From Amycolatopsis iheyensis (GTDB lineage Bacteria; Actinomycetota; Actinomycetes; Mycobacteriales; Pseudonocardiaceae), in assembly GCF_024703995.1 (NCBI RefSeq), contig NZ_JAMXQV010000042.1:1-64000 (forward strand): DNA of 64,000 bases, in the 5' to 3' direction. Below the pieces are notes generated by a model, which saw only the letters and a program-made list of their open reading frames with translations, ran no database searches and was not told the origin of the DNA. Each line of letters opens with the position of its first letter. The stretch's first letter is position 1. A program made the translations under genes and the position numbers. Of the stretch, positions 42,413 through 51,535 are shown one piece after another.

Positions 42413-43702
42413 ATGCGTGTCGTGATCGTCGGCGGTGGTTTCGCCGGTTACCACGCGGCGAAAAGCCTGCGGAAAACCGCCGGTGAAGACGTCGAAATCG
42501 TCGTTCTCAACCCGACGGACTACTTCCTGTACCTCCCGTTGCTGCCCGAGGTGGCGGCCGGGATCCTCGACCCGCGGCGGGTGACCGTTTCGATCCCGGA
42601 GACGCTGCCCGGCGTCCGGCTGGTGCTCGGTGTCGCGACCGGTGTCGACTTCGACGCCCGCCACGTCGCCTACACCGACCCCGAGGACCGCGAGCACCGG
42701 ATCGGCTACGACCGGCTGGTGCTGGCCGCGGGCAGCGTCAACAAGCTGTTGCCGATCCCGGGTGTGCCGGAGTACGCCCACGGCTTCCGCGGTGTCCCCG
42801 AAGCCCTGTACCTGCGTGACCACATCACCCGCCAGATCGAGCTGGCCGCCGCGGCCGAAGACCCGGCCGAACGCGACGCGCGCTGCACGTTCGTCGTCGT
42901 CGGCGCCGGTTACACCGGCACCGAGGTCGCCGCGCAGGGCCCGGCGTTCACCGCGGCGCTCGCCGCCCGGCACCCCGAGCTCGCCGGGCAGAAGATCCGG
43001 TGGCTGCTGCTCGACGTCGCCGAGCGCGTCCTGCCCGAACTCGGCAAGCGCCTCGGCAAGACGGCCGACGAAGTGCTGCGCGCCCGCGACGTCGAGGTGC
43101 TGATGAAGACCTCCGTCGACCACGCGGACGACAAGGGCGTCACGCTGACCACGGGCGAGCCGGTGCCGACGCGCACGCTCGTCTGGTGCGTCGGCGTCCG
43201 GCCGGACCCGCTGGTGGCCGACCTCGGCCTCGAGACGGCGAAGGGCCGGCTGTGCGTCGACGAACAGCTCGTCGTGCCCGGGCACGACGACGTCTTCGCG
43301 TGCGGGGACGCGGCGGCGGTGCCGGACCTGACCCGGCCCGGCGAGTACACCGCGATGACCGCGCAGCACGCCGAGCGCCAGGGAAAGCTGGCCGGGCGCA
43401 ACGTCGCGGCGTCGCTCGGCTACGGCCGCCCGGGGACCTACCGGCACCACGACCTCGGCTTCGTCGTCGACCTGGGCGCGGGCGCCGCCGCGGCGAACCC
43501 GTTGCACATCCCGCTGTCCGGGCTGCCCGCGAAGGCCGTGACCCGCGCCTACCACCTGATGGCGATGCCCGGGAACCGCGTGCGCACCGCCGCCGACTGG
43601 CTGCTGGAGCGGCTGACCGGCCGCCAGACCGTCCAACTGGGACTCGTCCGCTCGGGTGCGGTGCCGCTCGACACCGACTCCCCGGAACTCCCCCGGCGTT
43701 GA
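42413..43702 (+). CDS. Type II NADH dehydrogenase (NDH-2-like)
   Basis: The product has 429 residues. Two dinucleotide folds: RVVIVGGGFAGYHAAKSLRK (FAD) and CTFVVVGAGYTGTEVAAQGP (NADH), plus VFACGDAAAVPDLTRPGEYT and QHAERQGKLAGRNVA. It passes electrons from NADH to quinone without pumping protons; the C-terminal amphipathic segment would attach it to the membrane. AAGGAGA lies seven bases before the ATG. First gene of a likely four-gene operon with pyruvate oxidase and an Rv2629-like protein. Confidence 0.85.
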   Translation: MRVVIVGGGFAGYHAAKSLRKTAGEDVEIVVLNPTDYFLYLPLLPEVAAGILDPRRVTVSIPETLPGVRLVLGVATGVDFDARHVAYTDPEDREHRIGYDRLVLAAGSVNKLLPIPGVPEYAHGFRGVPEALYLRDHITRQIELAAAAEDPAERDARCTFVVVGAGYTGTEVAAQGPAFTAALAARHPELAGQKIRWLLLDVAERVLPELGKRLGKTADEVLRARDVEVLMKTSVDHADDKGVTLTTGEPVPTRTLVWCVGVRPDPLVADLGLETAKGRLCVDEQLVVPGHDDVFACGDAAAVPDLTRPGEYTAMTAQHAERQGKLAGRNVAASLGYGRPGTYRHHDLGFVVDLGAGAAAANPLHIPLSGLPAKAVTRAYHLMAMPGNRVRTAADWLLERLTGRQTVQLGLVRSGAVPLDTDSPELPRR

Positions 43703-43713
43703 AAGGAACTTCG

Positions 43714-44181
43714 ATGTCCGCCGACCGCTCCGCGGGCCCGCCCGTCGTCACCGCCGGCGACCCGTCCGGCGCCAAGGTGATCGTGCTGGACCCGGCCGGC
43801 GCCGGGAACCACGGTGAGCTGCCCGCCACCTGGCGGCCACTGGCCCGGCGACGCGGCATCTTCTGGTGCCGCGTCCCCGCCGACGGGGCGCTCACCGAAG
43901 CCGACGACCTCCTCGGCGACCGGGGCCGGGCAGATCCCGAGATCGCCGTCGTGGCCGGCGGTCCCCTCGCGGCGGAGGCGCTCCAGCTGGTCGGGCGCCA
44001 CCCGGGCGCAGCCGCACACCTGCTCCTGGTCACCCCGTCCGGCGCCGGGACCGACCCCTCCGCCGAGCTGCGTGCGGCGGGCACGGACGTGCGGGTGGTC
44101 GCGCCGGACGCGGAAGAGCCGTTGCCGCTGGGTCACCCGGACGTGGTGGCCGCCGTCCGGGCGGCGCTCGGCGACGTTTAG
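43714..44181 (+). CDS. Conserved-looking hypothetical protein
   Basis: The product has 155 residues. Alternating hydrophobic strands and small loops (AKVIVLDPAGAGNHGELPAT, IAVVAGGPLAAEALQLVGRH, AAHLLLVTPSGAGTDPSAEL) suggest a small alpha/beta domain, but I recognise no family. AAAGGA lies before the ATG. It sits 11 bases after NDH-2 and 29 before pyruvate oxidase, so a role in that operon is likely. Confidence 0.6.
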   Translation: MSADRSAGPPVVTAGDPSGAKVIVLDPAGAGNHGELPATWRPLARRRGIFWCRVPADGALTEADDLLGDRGRADPEIAVVAGGPLAAEALQLVGRHPGAAAHLLLVTPSGAGTDPSAELRAAGTDVRVVAPDAEEPLPLGHPDVVAAVRAALGDV

Positions 44182-44201
44182 CCCGCCGGTACGGGCGGTA
44201 A
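44176..44201 (+). promoter_or_regulatory. Possible SigB-like promoter before pyruvate oxidase
   Basis: GTTT (44176-44179), 16 bases, CGGTAA (44196-44201), one base off in the -10. The ATG is nine bases further. Confidence 0.3.
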
Positions 44202-44210
44202 CCGCCGCCC

Positions 44211-46001
44211 ATGAGCGAAACCGTTGCCGACCACCTGCTGGCCAGACTGCGCGAATGGGACGTCGACCAGGTCTTCGCCTACCCCGGTGACGGGATCAAC
44301 GGCATCGTCACCGCCTTCGGGAAGGCCGACGACACGCCGCGCTTCATCCAGGCGCGGCACGAGGAGATGGCGGCGTTCTCAGCCGTCGGCTACGCCAAGT
44401 TCAGCGGCCGGGTCGGCGTCTGCATGGCCACCTCCGGCCCCGGCGCGATCCATCTGCTCAACGGCCTCTACGACGCCAAGCTCGACCACGTCCCGGTCGT
44501 CGCCATCGTCGGCCAGACCGCCCGCAGCGCCATGGGCGGCAGCTACCAGCAGGAAGTCGACCTGCAGGCGCTCTACAAGGACGTCGCGAGCGAGTACCTC
44601 GTCGAGGTCAACGTGCCCGAGCAGCTGCCGAACGCGCTCGACCGCGCCATGCGGACGGCGATCGCGCAGCGGGCGCCGACGGCCCTGATCATCCCGGCGG
44701 ACCTGCAGGAGCAGGACTACGAGGCGCCGAAGCACGCGTTCAAGCAGGTGCCCTCCAGTCCGCCGTCCCACCCGCGGGCGAGCGTCGTCCCACCGGCCGA
44801 CGAGCTCGCGCGCGCCGCCGCGGTCGTCAACGCCGGCGAGCGCGTCGCCGTGCTGGTCGGCCAGGGCGGCCGCAACGCCGTCACCGAACTGCGCGAGTTC
44901 GCCGAGCTGACCGGGGCCGGCATCGCGAAGGCGTTGCTGGGCAAGGACGTCCTGCCCGACGACCTGCCGTACGTGACCGGCGCCATCGGCCTGCTCGGCA
45001 CCCGCCCCAGCTACGAGCTGATGCGCGACTGCGACACGCTGCTGATCGTCGGCTCGGGCTTCCCGTACTCCCAGTTCCTGCCGGAGTTCGGCCAGGCGCG
45101 GGCGGTGCAGATCGACGTCGACGCGCGGTTCCTCGGCCTGCGCTACCCCACCGAGGTGAACCTGCTCGGCGACGCCAAGGCCACTCTGGAGCGGCTGCTG
45201 CCGCTGCTCGAGCGCAAGGCCGACACGTCGTGGCAGGGCAAGGTCGCGCACAACGTCGCCGAGTGGCACGAAACCGTGACGCGGCAGGCGATGCTCGAAG
45301 CCGACCCGGTCAACCCGATGCGGATCGTGCACGAGCTGTCCGAGCGGATCCCCGACGACGCGATCGTCACCGCCGACTCGGGCTCGGCCACCAACTGGTA
45401 CGCCCGCAACCTGCGGATCCGCGGCCGGATGCGCACGTCACTGTCCGGCACGCTGGCCACCATGGGCCCGGCCGTGCCGTACGCGATCGGCGCGAAGTTC
45501 GCCTTCGGCGACCGCCCCGTCGTCGCGTTGACCGGGGACGGCGCCATGCAGATGAACGGCATGGCGGAGCTGCTCACCATCGCCCGCTACCGCGAGCGGT
45601 GGGCCGACCAGCGGCTGGTCGTCTGCGTGTTCCACAACGGCGACCTCAACCAGGTCACCTGGGAGCTGCGGGCGATGGGCGGCGCGCCGAAGTTCGAGCA
45701 GTCGCAGTCGCTGCCCGAAGTGTCCTACGCGGACTTCGCGCGCAGCATCGGGCTCGGCGGCGTGACCGTCGACGACCCGGCACAGCTCGGCGACGCGTGG
45801 GCCGCGGCGCTCACCGCGGACGTGCCGACCGTGCTCGACGTCCACTGCGACCCCGAGGTGCCGCCGATCCCGCCGCACGCGACCACCGAACAGCTGAAGT
45901 CGATGACCGAGGCCGTGCTCAAGGGCGACCCGAACGCCTGGCACCTGTTCACCCAGGGCATGAAGACCAAACTGCAGGAGCTCCTGCCGAACCACCGCTG
46001 A
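44211..46001 (+). CDS. Pyruvate oxidase/dehydrogenase (quinone)-like ThDP enzyme
   Basis: The product has 596 residues. Three ThDP-family domains: the N-terminal pyrimidine domain with catalytic Glu in FIQARHEEMAAFSAVGYAKF; a central domain with VAVLVGQGGRNAVTELREFA; and the C-terminal diphosphate domain with TGDGAMQMNGMAELLTIARY to NGDLNQVTWE, the Mg-ThDP motif. Layout and length match PoxB-type enzymes that oxidise pyruvate to acetate and feed quinone, and the NDH-2 neighbour supports this. Acetolactate synthase-like alternatives are less likely. Confidence 0.82.
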   Translation: MSETVADHLLARLREWDVDQVFAYPGDGINGIVTAFGKADDTPRFIQARHEEMAAFSAVGYAKFSGRVGVCMATSGPGAIHLLNGLYDAKLDHVPVVAIVGQTARSAMGGSYQQEVDLQALYKDVASEYLVEVNVPEQLPNALDRAMRTAIAQRAPTALIIPADLQEQDYEAPKHAFKQVPSSPPSHPRASVVPPADELARAAAVVNAGERVAVLVGQGGRNAVTELREFAELTGAGIAKALLGKDVLPDDLPYVTGAIGLLGTRPSYELMRDCDTLLIVGSGFPYSQFLPEFGQARAVQIDVDARFLGLRYPTEVNLLGDAKATLERLLPLLERKADTSWQGKVAHNVAEWHETVTRQAMLEADPVNPMRIVHELSERIPDDAIVTADSGSATNWYARNLRIRGRMRTSLSGTLATMGPAVPYAIGAKFAFGDRPVVALTGDGAMQMNGMAELLTIARYRERWADQRLVVCVFHNGDLNQVTWELRAMGGAPKFEQSQSLPEVSYADFARSIGLGGVTVDDPAQLGDAWAAALTADVPTVLDVHCDPEVPPIPPHATTEQLKSMTEAVLKGDPNAWHLFTQGMKTKLQELLPNHR

Positions 46002-46013
46002 AAGGAGTCCACT

Positions 46014-47096
46014 GTGGACACATCCGCGTTGCGCGACCTGACGACCGAGGGCGGCCCGTTCGCGTCGGTGCACTTCGACGAGTCGCACGACACCGAGGAC
46101 GGCGCCAAGCAGCTCACGATCCGGCTCAAGGAGATCGAAGCCGCGCTGAGCGACCAGCAGGCCGACGCCGAGACGGTCGACGCCGTCGTGCGGGCGGTCC
46201 GGGACAGCGAGCCGCCGGTCGGCAAGGCCGGCCGCAGCATCGTCGCCGCGCACGGCACGGTGCTGCTCGACCGGCGCCTGGCCGCGCCGCCGCCCGAGCA
46301 GGTCGTCCGGTTCTCGGCGCTGCCGTACCTGCTCCCGCTGGCGACGCACGAGGCGGAAACCCTGCCCTACCTCGTCGTCGTGACCGACCAGGTCGGCGCC
46401 GAAGTCACCGAACACGGTCGCGGCGCGCCGCGCACCGAGACGGTCGAAGGCGAGGACCCGCCCGAGGTCCAGGGCGGCAGCGGGCCGGCGCACCGCGACA
46501 AGCAGACCAGCGAGACGGCCCGGCAGAACTTCGAAGAGATCGCGAAGTACGTCGCGAAGGCGGCCGAGCGCTCCCACGCCGAACTGGTCGTGCTGGCCGG
46601 CGAGGTCCAGGCACGCAGCGCGTTGCACGACCGGCTGCCGGAGCCGGTCCGCCGGCTCACCCGTGAGGTCGAGGGCGGCAGCCGTGCTCCGGGCTCGTCG
46701 CGCGAGGAGCTGGACCGGCACGTCCACGAGCTGCTCGCCGGCCGCCGGCTCGCGAGCCTCGACGACGTCGCCGAGACGTTCCGGGCGGAGTCGGGCCGCG
46801 AATCCGGCCTCGCGGTCAGCGGCCTCGAAGCCGTGACGACGGCGCTGGCCGAGGCCAACGTCGCCACGCTGCTGGTCGGCTCGCCCGGTGACACCTCGGT
46901 GTTCGCCGGAGCGGAGCCCACGCAGGTCGCCGTGGGCAAGGCCGGGTTGCAGGCGCTCGGGGTGGCCGAGCCGGCCGAACGCCGGTCGGACGAAGCCATC
47001 CCGTTCGCGGCGGTCGCGACCGGCGCGGACGTCGTGGTGCTCGACGAGCGCCTCGACCTCTGGGAGGGCTTCGGCGCATTGCTGCGCCACACCTGA
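46014..47096 (+). CDS. Rv2629-like (baeRF/Vms1-related) protein
   Basis: The product has 360 residues. An eRF1-like domain-2/3 layout is recognisable: LPYLVVVTDQVGAEVTEHGR, then HRDKQTSETARQNFEEIAKY, KAAERSHAELVVLAGEVQAR and the C-terminal VATLLVGSPGD/ATGADVVVLD. Mycobacterial Rv2629, a dormancy-induced protein, is of this family, related to release factors and ribosome-rescue Vms1. Its GTG follows AAAGGAG. It lies 12 bases after pyruvate oxidase, and catC converges with its stop one base away. Confidence 0.75.
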   Translation: MDTSALRDLTTEGGPFASVHFDESHDTEDGAKQLTIRLKEIEAALSDQQADAETVDAVVRAVRDSEPPVGKAGRSIVAAHGTVLLDRRLAAPPPEQVVRFSALPYLLPLATHEAETLPYLVVVTDQVGAEVTEHGRGAPRTETVEGEDPPEVQGGSGPAHRDKQTSETARQNFEEIAKYVAKAAERSHAELVVLAGEVQARSALHDRLPEPVRRLTREVEGGSRAPGSSREELDRHVHELLAGRRLASLDDVAETFRAESGRESGLAVSGLEAVTTALAEANVATLLVGSPGDTSVFAGAEPTQVAVGKAGLQALGVAEPAERRSDEAIPFAAVATGADVVVLDERLDLWEGFGALLRHT

Positions 47097-47097
47097 G

Positions 47098-47373
47098 CTA
47101 CTGGGCGGCCAGATCCGACGGGTGCGTGGCCAGCGGCGTGACGGCAATCGTCATGAACGGGTACAGCGGCAGGGTCGAGAGGATCCCGTGCAGCTCGTCG
47201 TTCGAAGCGACGTCGAAGACGCTGAAGTTGCTGTAGCGCCCCACGATCCGCCACAGGTGCACCCACACGCCCGCGCGCTGGAGCTCCAGCGCGCGGGCTT
47301 TTTCCGACGCGACCCGGTCGGTGACGTCGAGCCCGGGCGGGATCGAGACGTCCATTCGCACGTGGAACAGCAT
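47098..47373 (-). CDS. catC: Muconolactone isomerase
   Basis: The product has 91 residues: MLFHVRMDVSIPPGLDVTDR, then LWRIVGRYSNFSVFDVASND and LPLYPFMTIAVTPLATHPSD, the standard CatC sequence pattern of about 92-96 residues. It converts muconolactone to 3-oxoadipate enol-lactone, forming a decamer in the cytoplasm. It starts two bases after the catB stop and ends the operon. Confidence 0.93.
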   Translation of the reverse strand: MLFHVRMDVSIPPGLDVTDRVASEKARALELQRAGVWVHLWRIVGRYSNFSVFDVASNDELHGILSTLPLYPFMTIAVTPLATHPSDLAAQ

Positions 47374-47375
47374 GG

Positions 47376-48494
47376 TCAGCGCCTTTCCAGGCGGCGCACA
47401 GCCGCCAGGTCGAGGTCGACACCCAGGCCGGGGCCGTCCGGCAGGTGCAGCTCGCCGCCGTCGTAGCGCAACGGCGTCGTGAGCAGCTCTGCACTCATCA
47501 GCAGCGGGCCGAACAGCTCGCTCCCCCACGTCACCGCCGGGGTGGTGCAGGCCAGCTGGAGCGTGGCGGCCGTGCCGACCGGGCTTTCGATGGACGTGCC
47601 GGCGTGGCACGGGATCCCGGCCGCGGCGGCGACTTCGGCGATGGCCCGCGTCGCGCGCAGGCCGCCGGACTTCGTCGTCTTCAGCGAGAACACGTCGGCC
47701 GCGCGGGTCTTGGCCAGCCGCAGCGCGTCGCCCGGAGTCCGCAGGCTTTCGTCGGCCATCACCGGGATCGGCAGTGCGTGGTTGATCTCGGCCAGCGCTT
47801 CGACCTCGGCCCCCGGCACCGGTTGTTCGACGAGGTCGACACCGGCGTCCGCCAGCCGCGGCAGGTGGTGCAGTGACGTCAGCAGGTCCCAGCGCGCGTT
47901 GAGGTCCACCCGCACGCTCGCCACCCCGACCAGCTTTTCGGCGACCGCGCACACCCGCGCGACGTCTTCGGCCGGATCCAGCGCACCCATCTTGAGCTTG
48001 AAGCTGCGGTGCCCGGCATCCAGCTTCGCGAGGGCTTCGTCGGCGACCACCGGCGCCGGTTCGGTGCCGAGCGCCCAGGTCACCGGCACCGACCGCCGGG
48101 CGAGGCCGCCCAGCAGCGTGTGGACCGGCACGCCGAGAGCGCGGGCCCACGCGTCGTGCAACGCGACCTCCACCGCTGCCTTCGCGTAGAGGTTGGCCGC
48201 GACGACGTCGCCGAGATCGCGCAGGATCCCGGCGACGTCGTCCACCTGACGGCCGAGCAGGATCGGCGTGAAGTAGCGCTCGACGACGAGTGCCATGGTC
48301 TCCACGGACTCCCCGCCCCACCACGGGCCGCCGGGCACCACTCCCTCGCCGACGCCGACGGCGCCGCCGCGGGTGTGGACGAACACCAGCAGCACCGGCT
48401 GTGCGGCCATGCCGGTGCGGGCGAAGCGGTGCGGGCGGCGCAACGGCACGTCCAGCAGCACCGTCTCGACGCGCTCGATCGCCAGGTCGGTCAT
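47376..48494 (-). CDS. catB: Muconate cycloisomerase
   Basis: The product has 372 residues. Enolase-superfamily barrel: FKLKMGALDPAEDVARVCAV carries the KxK catalytic lysine, metal ligands are in VRVDLNARWD, LVEQPVPGAE and MADESLRTPG, and SLKTTKSGGLRATRAIAEVA holds the second lysine. It turns cis,cis-muconate into muconolactone. 33 bases after catA. Confidence 0.93.
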   Translation of the reverse strand: MTDLAIERVETVLLDVPLRRPHRFARTGMAAQPVLLVFVHTRGGAVGVGEGVVPGGPWWGGESVETMALVVERYFTPILLGRQVDDVAGILRDLGDVVAANLYAKAAVEVALHDAWARALGVPVHTLLGGLARRSVPVTWALGTEPAPVVADEALAKLDAGHRSFKLKMGALDPAEDVARVCAVAEKLVGVASVRVDLNARWDLLTSLHHLPRLADAGVDLVEQPVPGAEVEALAEINHALPIPVMADESLRTPGDALRLAKTRAADVFSLKTTKSGGLRATRAIAEVAAAAGIPCHAGTSIESPVGTAATLQLACTTPAVTWGSELFGPLLMSAELLTTPLRYDGGELHLPDGPGLGVDLDLAAVRRLERR

Positions 48495-48527
48495 CGATCC
48501 TCGTTTCGGCTGGGGGAATGCGGGAGG

Positions 48528-49373
48528 TCAGGCGCGTTCGAGCACGAAGTCGTACGTCACACCGAGCCGGCCGTCCTCCCGCGGTCCCGGGTCGAGCACC
48601 AGCTCGGGCTTGGTGGCCTCGGCGACGTCGCTGTCGAGCCACTCCCCGCCCTGGAAGTACAGCTGCGTGGTGATCGTGCGGTGGCCCGGCGCGCGCACCA
48701 TCAGGTGCAGGTGGGCGGGCCGCCACGCGTGCCACGCGGCCGCCGCGATCAGCTTCCCGGTCGGCCCGTCGGTCGGGATCTGGTACGGCGCGGGCTGCAC
48801 GGTGGTGATCTCGAAGCGGCCCTGCCCGTCGCTCACGACGACACCACGCAGGTTGCCGGCCGGGATGTCCGGCGCGAAACCGGAGTAGTAACCGTCGTCG
48901 TCGGCGTGCCAGATGTCCAGCTCCGCACCGGCGACGGGGGTGCCGTCGAGGTCGCGGACCTGCCCGGCGAACACCAGCGGCTCGCCCTTCTCGTCCGGCC
49001 GCATCGGCAGCTTCGTCTGCCACGGCAGGGTTTCCTGGTCCGGCAGGTAGTACGGGCCCTGGATGCTGCCCTTCGTCCCGTCCTGGCTGCGGGCGGCGAC
49101 CTCCTCGACGACGTGCTCGACGAAGACGTCGAGGAACAGCGGCCACTCGCCGCCCTCGCCGACGTCCATCAGCCACTGCTTCGCGGCCTGGAACTCCGGG
49201 TAGGTGACGTCGTGTTCGCGGATGGCCTGGTGCACGCCGCGCAGGACGGCGCGGGCGACCGCGTCGACGCGCTCGGCCGGCACGCTCGCTGTCTCGCGGG
49301 CGGCGGCGCGGAAAGCCTCACTGGCGGAGCTGCCGGAACCGGCGGCGGTGGGTGCGTGTTCGGTGGTGGTCAT
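48528..49373 (-). CDS. catA: Catechol 1,2-dioxygenase
   Basis: The product has 281 residues. The intradiol dioxygenase fold is evident: SIQGPYYLPDQETLPWQTKL (iron Tyr), AELDIWHADDDGYYSGFAPD (second Tyr), WRPAHLHLMVRAPGHRTITT (two His ligands). It opens catechol to cis,cis-muconate with Fe(III). The N-terminal helical linker region (about 35-80) is present. 14 bases after the monooxygenase gene. Confidence 0.93.
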   Translation of the reverse strand: MTTTEHAPTAAGSGSSASEAFRAAARETASVPAERVDAVARAVLRGVHQAIREHDVTYPEFQAAKQWLMDVGEGGEWPLFLDVFVEHVVEEVAARSQDGTKGSIQGPYYLPDQETLPWQTKLPMRPDEKGEPLVFAGQVRDLDGTPVAGAELDIWHADDDGYYSGFAPDIPAGNLRGVVVSDGQGRFEITTVQPAPYQIPTDGPTGKLIAAAAWHAWRPAHLHLMVRAPGHRTITTQLYFQGGEWLDSDVAEATKPELVLDPGPREDGRLGVTYDFVLERA

Positions 49374-49387
49374 CTTTCGGTCCTTCG

Positions 49388-50944
49388 TCAGCGGGAAAGG
49401 GAGGTGGCGCCGGGGTTGTAGAGGTCGGGCACGGTCCAGCCGTCGAGGTCGTACTCGGCCATGCACTGCTCGGCGAAGCCCTTCATCGCCTCCGCCGAGC
49501 CGGACTGCTGGGCGGCGAAGAGCAGTTCCGCGCGCACGCCTTCGTGGTTGCCGGAGTAGTTGCGCTCGTAGAGCTCGTGGCGGCCGCCGAACTCGCTGCC
49601 GATCGAGTCCCAGATCAGCTTCATCAGCTTCACCCGCTCGACGGAGTCGTAGCCGTTGGAGCCGCGGACGTACTGGTCGAGGTAGGGCCGGATCTCCGGC
49701 GAGCCGAAGTCCTTCGCCGAGGACGGCAGGTAGATCAGCGCGGAACCGAGGTCCTGCATGATGATCTCGCGGATGCGCGGGTAGCCGAGCGTCATGAACC
49801 AGCGGTAGGCGAGGCCGTAGTCCAGGTGCGGCAGGACGGCGCCGTTCCTCCACTCGTCCGGGTTCGCGGCCATCGCGTCCGACAGCGCCCAGAACAGGTT
49901 GCGCCAGCCGATGACCTCGCCGACGCGGGTCTGGATGCCGCGGAAGTCCTTGGTGCCGGTGACCTCCACGCCCTTCATCAGCAGCCCGGCGATGAAGTCG
50001 AGCTTGACGGCCAGCCGCGCGACGCCGTGGAAGGTGAAGCGGTGCAGGAAGCCCGAACCCGGGAAGAACGTGCTCGCCTTCTCCGCGTCGCCGTAGATGA
50101 AGACGTTCTCCCACGGGATCTTCACCTTGTCGAGGATGAAGATCGTGTCGTTCTCGTCGAACCGGCTCGAGAGCGGGTAGTCGAACGGGCTCGCGGTCTT
50201 GTCCGCGACGTTCGAGTAGGAGTTGCGGCAGATCAGCTTCATGCCGGGCGCGCCCATCGGCACCGTGCAGACCAGCGCGAACTCGCGCTTCTTGATCGGC
50301 AGGCCGTAGTGGGCGATGAAGTTGTAGTTCGTGATGGCCGAGCCGGTCGCGACGACCTTCGCGCCGGAAACGATCAGGCCGTCGTCCCGCTCCTCTTCGA
50401 CGTGGATGAACAGGTCCTTGACGTCGTCGGGGTTGCGGTCGCGGTCCACCGGCGGGTTGATGATCGCGTGGTTCCAGTACAGGACCTTTTCCTGCGACTC
50501 GGTGTACCAGCGCCGGGCGTTGTCGGCGAAGGGCTCGTAGAAGTCGGAGTTCGCGCCGAGCGTGCCGAGGAACGCGGCCTTGTAGTCCGGGCTGCGGCCC
50601 ATCCAGCCGTAGGTCATCCGCGCCCACGCGACGATCGCGTCGCGGTCGGCGAACAGGTCCTCTTTGGACTTCGGGGTGCGGAAGAACGGGTGGGTGAAGC
50701 CGCTGCTGCCGGTGTCGGTCGGCGCGGTGAGCACGGACTGCTGGTCCGGGTCGTGCAGGGCGTCGTAGAGGCGGGCGGTCATCCGGACCGAGTTGCGGAA
50801 GGCGGGGTGCGTGGTGACGTCGTCGACCTTGTCCCCGTAGATGAACACCTCCCGGCCGTCGCGGATGGACTCGACGTACTCGTCGCCGGTCATCGGCCGG
50901 GTCGTGCGCACCTTCGCCGGCGCGTCGTGCTCTTGGATGGTCAT
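49388..50944 (-). CDS. Two-component FADH2-dependent aromatic monooxygenase (phenol hydroxylase PheA1/HpaB-like)
   Basis: The product has 518 residues. The HpaB/acyl-CoA dehydrogenase-like fold is visible in RPMTGDEYVESIRDGREVFI, NPPVDRDRNPDDVKDLFIHV, GLIVSGAKVVATGSAITNYN and ARLAVKLDFIAGLLMKGVEV. Enzymes of this family hydroxylate phenols using FADH2 from a separate reductase. Because catA follows, phenol to catechol (as PheA1 in Rhodococcus) is more likely than 4-hydroxyphenylacetate hydroxylation. It begins 19 bases after the reductase gene. Confidence 0.85.
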   Translation of the reverse strand: MTIQEHDAPAKVRTTRPMTGDEYVESIRDGREVFIYGDKVDDVTTHPAFRNSVRMTARLYDALHDPDQQSVLTAPTDTGSSGFTHPFFRTPKSKEDLFADRDAIVAWARMTYGWMGRSPDYKAAFLGTLGANSDFYEPFADNARRWYTESQEKVLYWNHAIINPPVDRDRNPDDVKDLFIHVEEERDDGLIVSGAKVVATGSAITNYNFIAHYGLPIKKREFALVCTVPMGAPGMKLICRNSYSNVADKTASPFDYPLSSRFDENDTIFILDKVKIPWENVFIYGDAEKASTFFPGSGFLHRFTFHGVARLAVKLDFIAGLLMKGVEVTGTKDFRGIQTRVGEVIGWRNLFWALSDAMAANPDEWRNGAVLPHLDYGLAYRWFMTLGYPRIREIIMQDLGSALIYLPSSAKDFGSPEIRPYLDQYVRGSNGYDSVERVKLMKLIWDSIGSEFGGRHELYERNYSGNHEGVRAELLFAAQQSGSAEAMKGFAEQCMAEYDLDGWTVPDLYNPGATSLSR

Positions 50945-50963
50945 CGGGCAAACCCTTCGTCGA

Positions 50964-51521
50964 TCAGTGGGAAGCGGCGGTGAGCGGGGCGAAGTCGGCG
51001 GAGCCGAACCAGCCGAGGTCGGGGCAGTCGACCGAGGCCGACCAGTGGGCGTGGCCGCGCGGGCCGAGTTCGCGGAACCCGCCGGCGAAGAACAGCAACG
51101 GGTCGGCGTCGCTGGTTTCGAAGTGCTCGACCTCGCCGACGACGATGAGGTGGTCACCGCCGTCGTAGATCCGCCACGGGCGGCACGAGATGGTCGCCGC
51201 GGTGCCGGTCAGCACCGGGGCGGTGACGCCTTCGGCCCACTCCGGCGCCCGGTCCCGCGGGCGGCCGGCGTAGTGCCACGCCGTGTCGAGCTGGTCCGCG
51301 GCGAGGACGTTGACGGCGAACGGCGCGCCGTCGAGGTAGCTGCACGCCTTCGACCGCCGGGTCAGCGTGACCTGGCAGAGCGCCGGTTCCAGGGAGACGG
51401 CGGTGAAGGCGTTCACCGTCGCCCCGTGGGGCTCACCGTCGTGGTTGCGGCAGGTCACGACCGTGACGCCGGTGGCGAAGCGGCCGAAGGCGTTGCGGAC
51501 TTGGCGCTGGTCGAGCGACAT
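50964..51521 (-). CDS. Flavin reductase partner (PheA2/HpaC-like)
   Basis: The product has 185 residues. RNAFGRFATGVTVVTCRNHD, GATVNAFTAVSLEPALCQVT and PFAVNVLAADQLDTAWHYAG are typical flavin-reductase-like FMN/FAD-binding folds. It should reduce FAD with NADH for the monooxygenase next to it. First gene of pheA2-pheA1-catA-catB-catC. Confidence 0.87.
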   Translation of the reverse strand: MSLDQRQVRNAFGRFATGVTVVTCRNHDGEPHGATVNAFTAVSLEPALCQVTLTRRSKACSYLDGAPFAVNVLAADQLDTAWHYAGRPRDRAPEWAEGVTAPVLTGTAATISCRPWRIYDGGDHLIVVGEVEHFETSDADPLLFFAGGFRELGPRGHAHWSASVDCPDLGWFGSADFAPLTAASH

Positions 51522-51535
51522 TGCTCTTACCTCCT

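Noticed and set aside
46566..46580. GAGCGCTCCCA-like CebR half match
   Set aside because: It lies inside the Rv2629-like coding region, lacks the left arm and has no promoter context.
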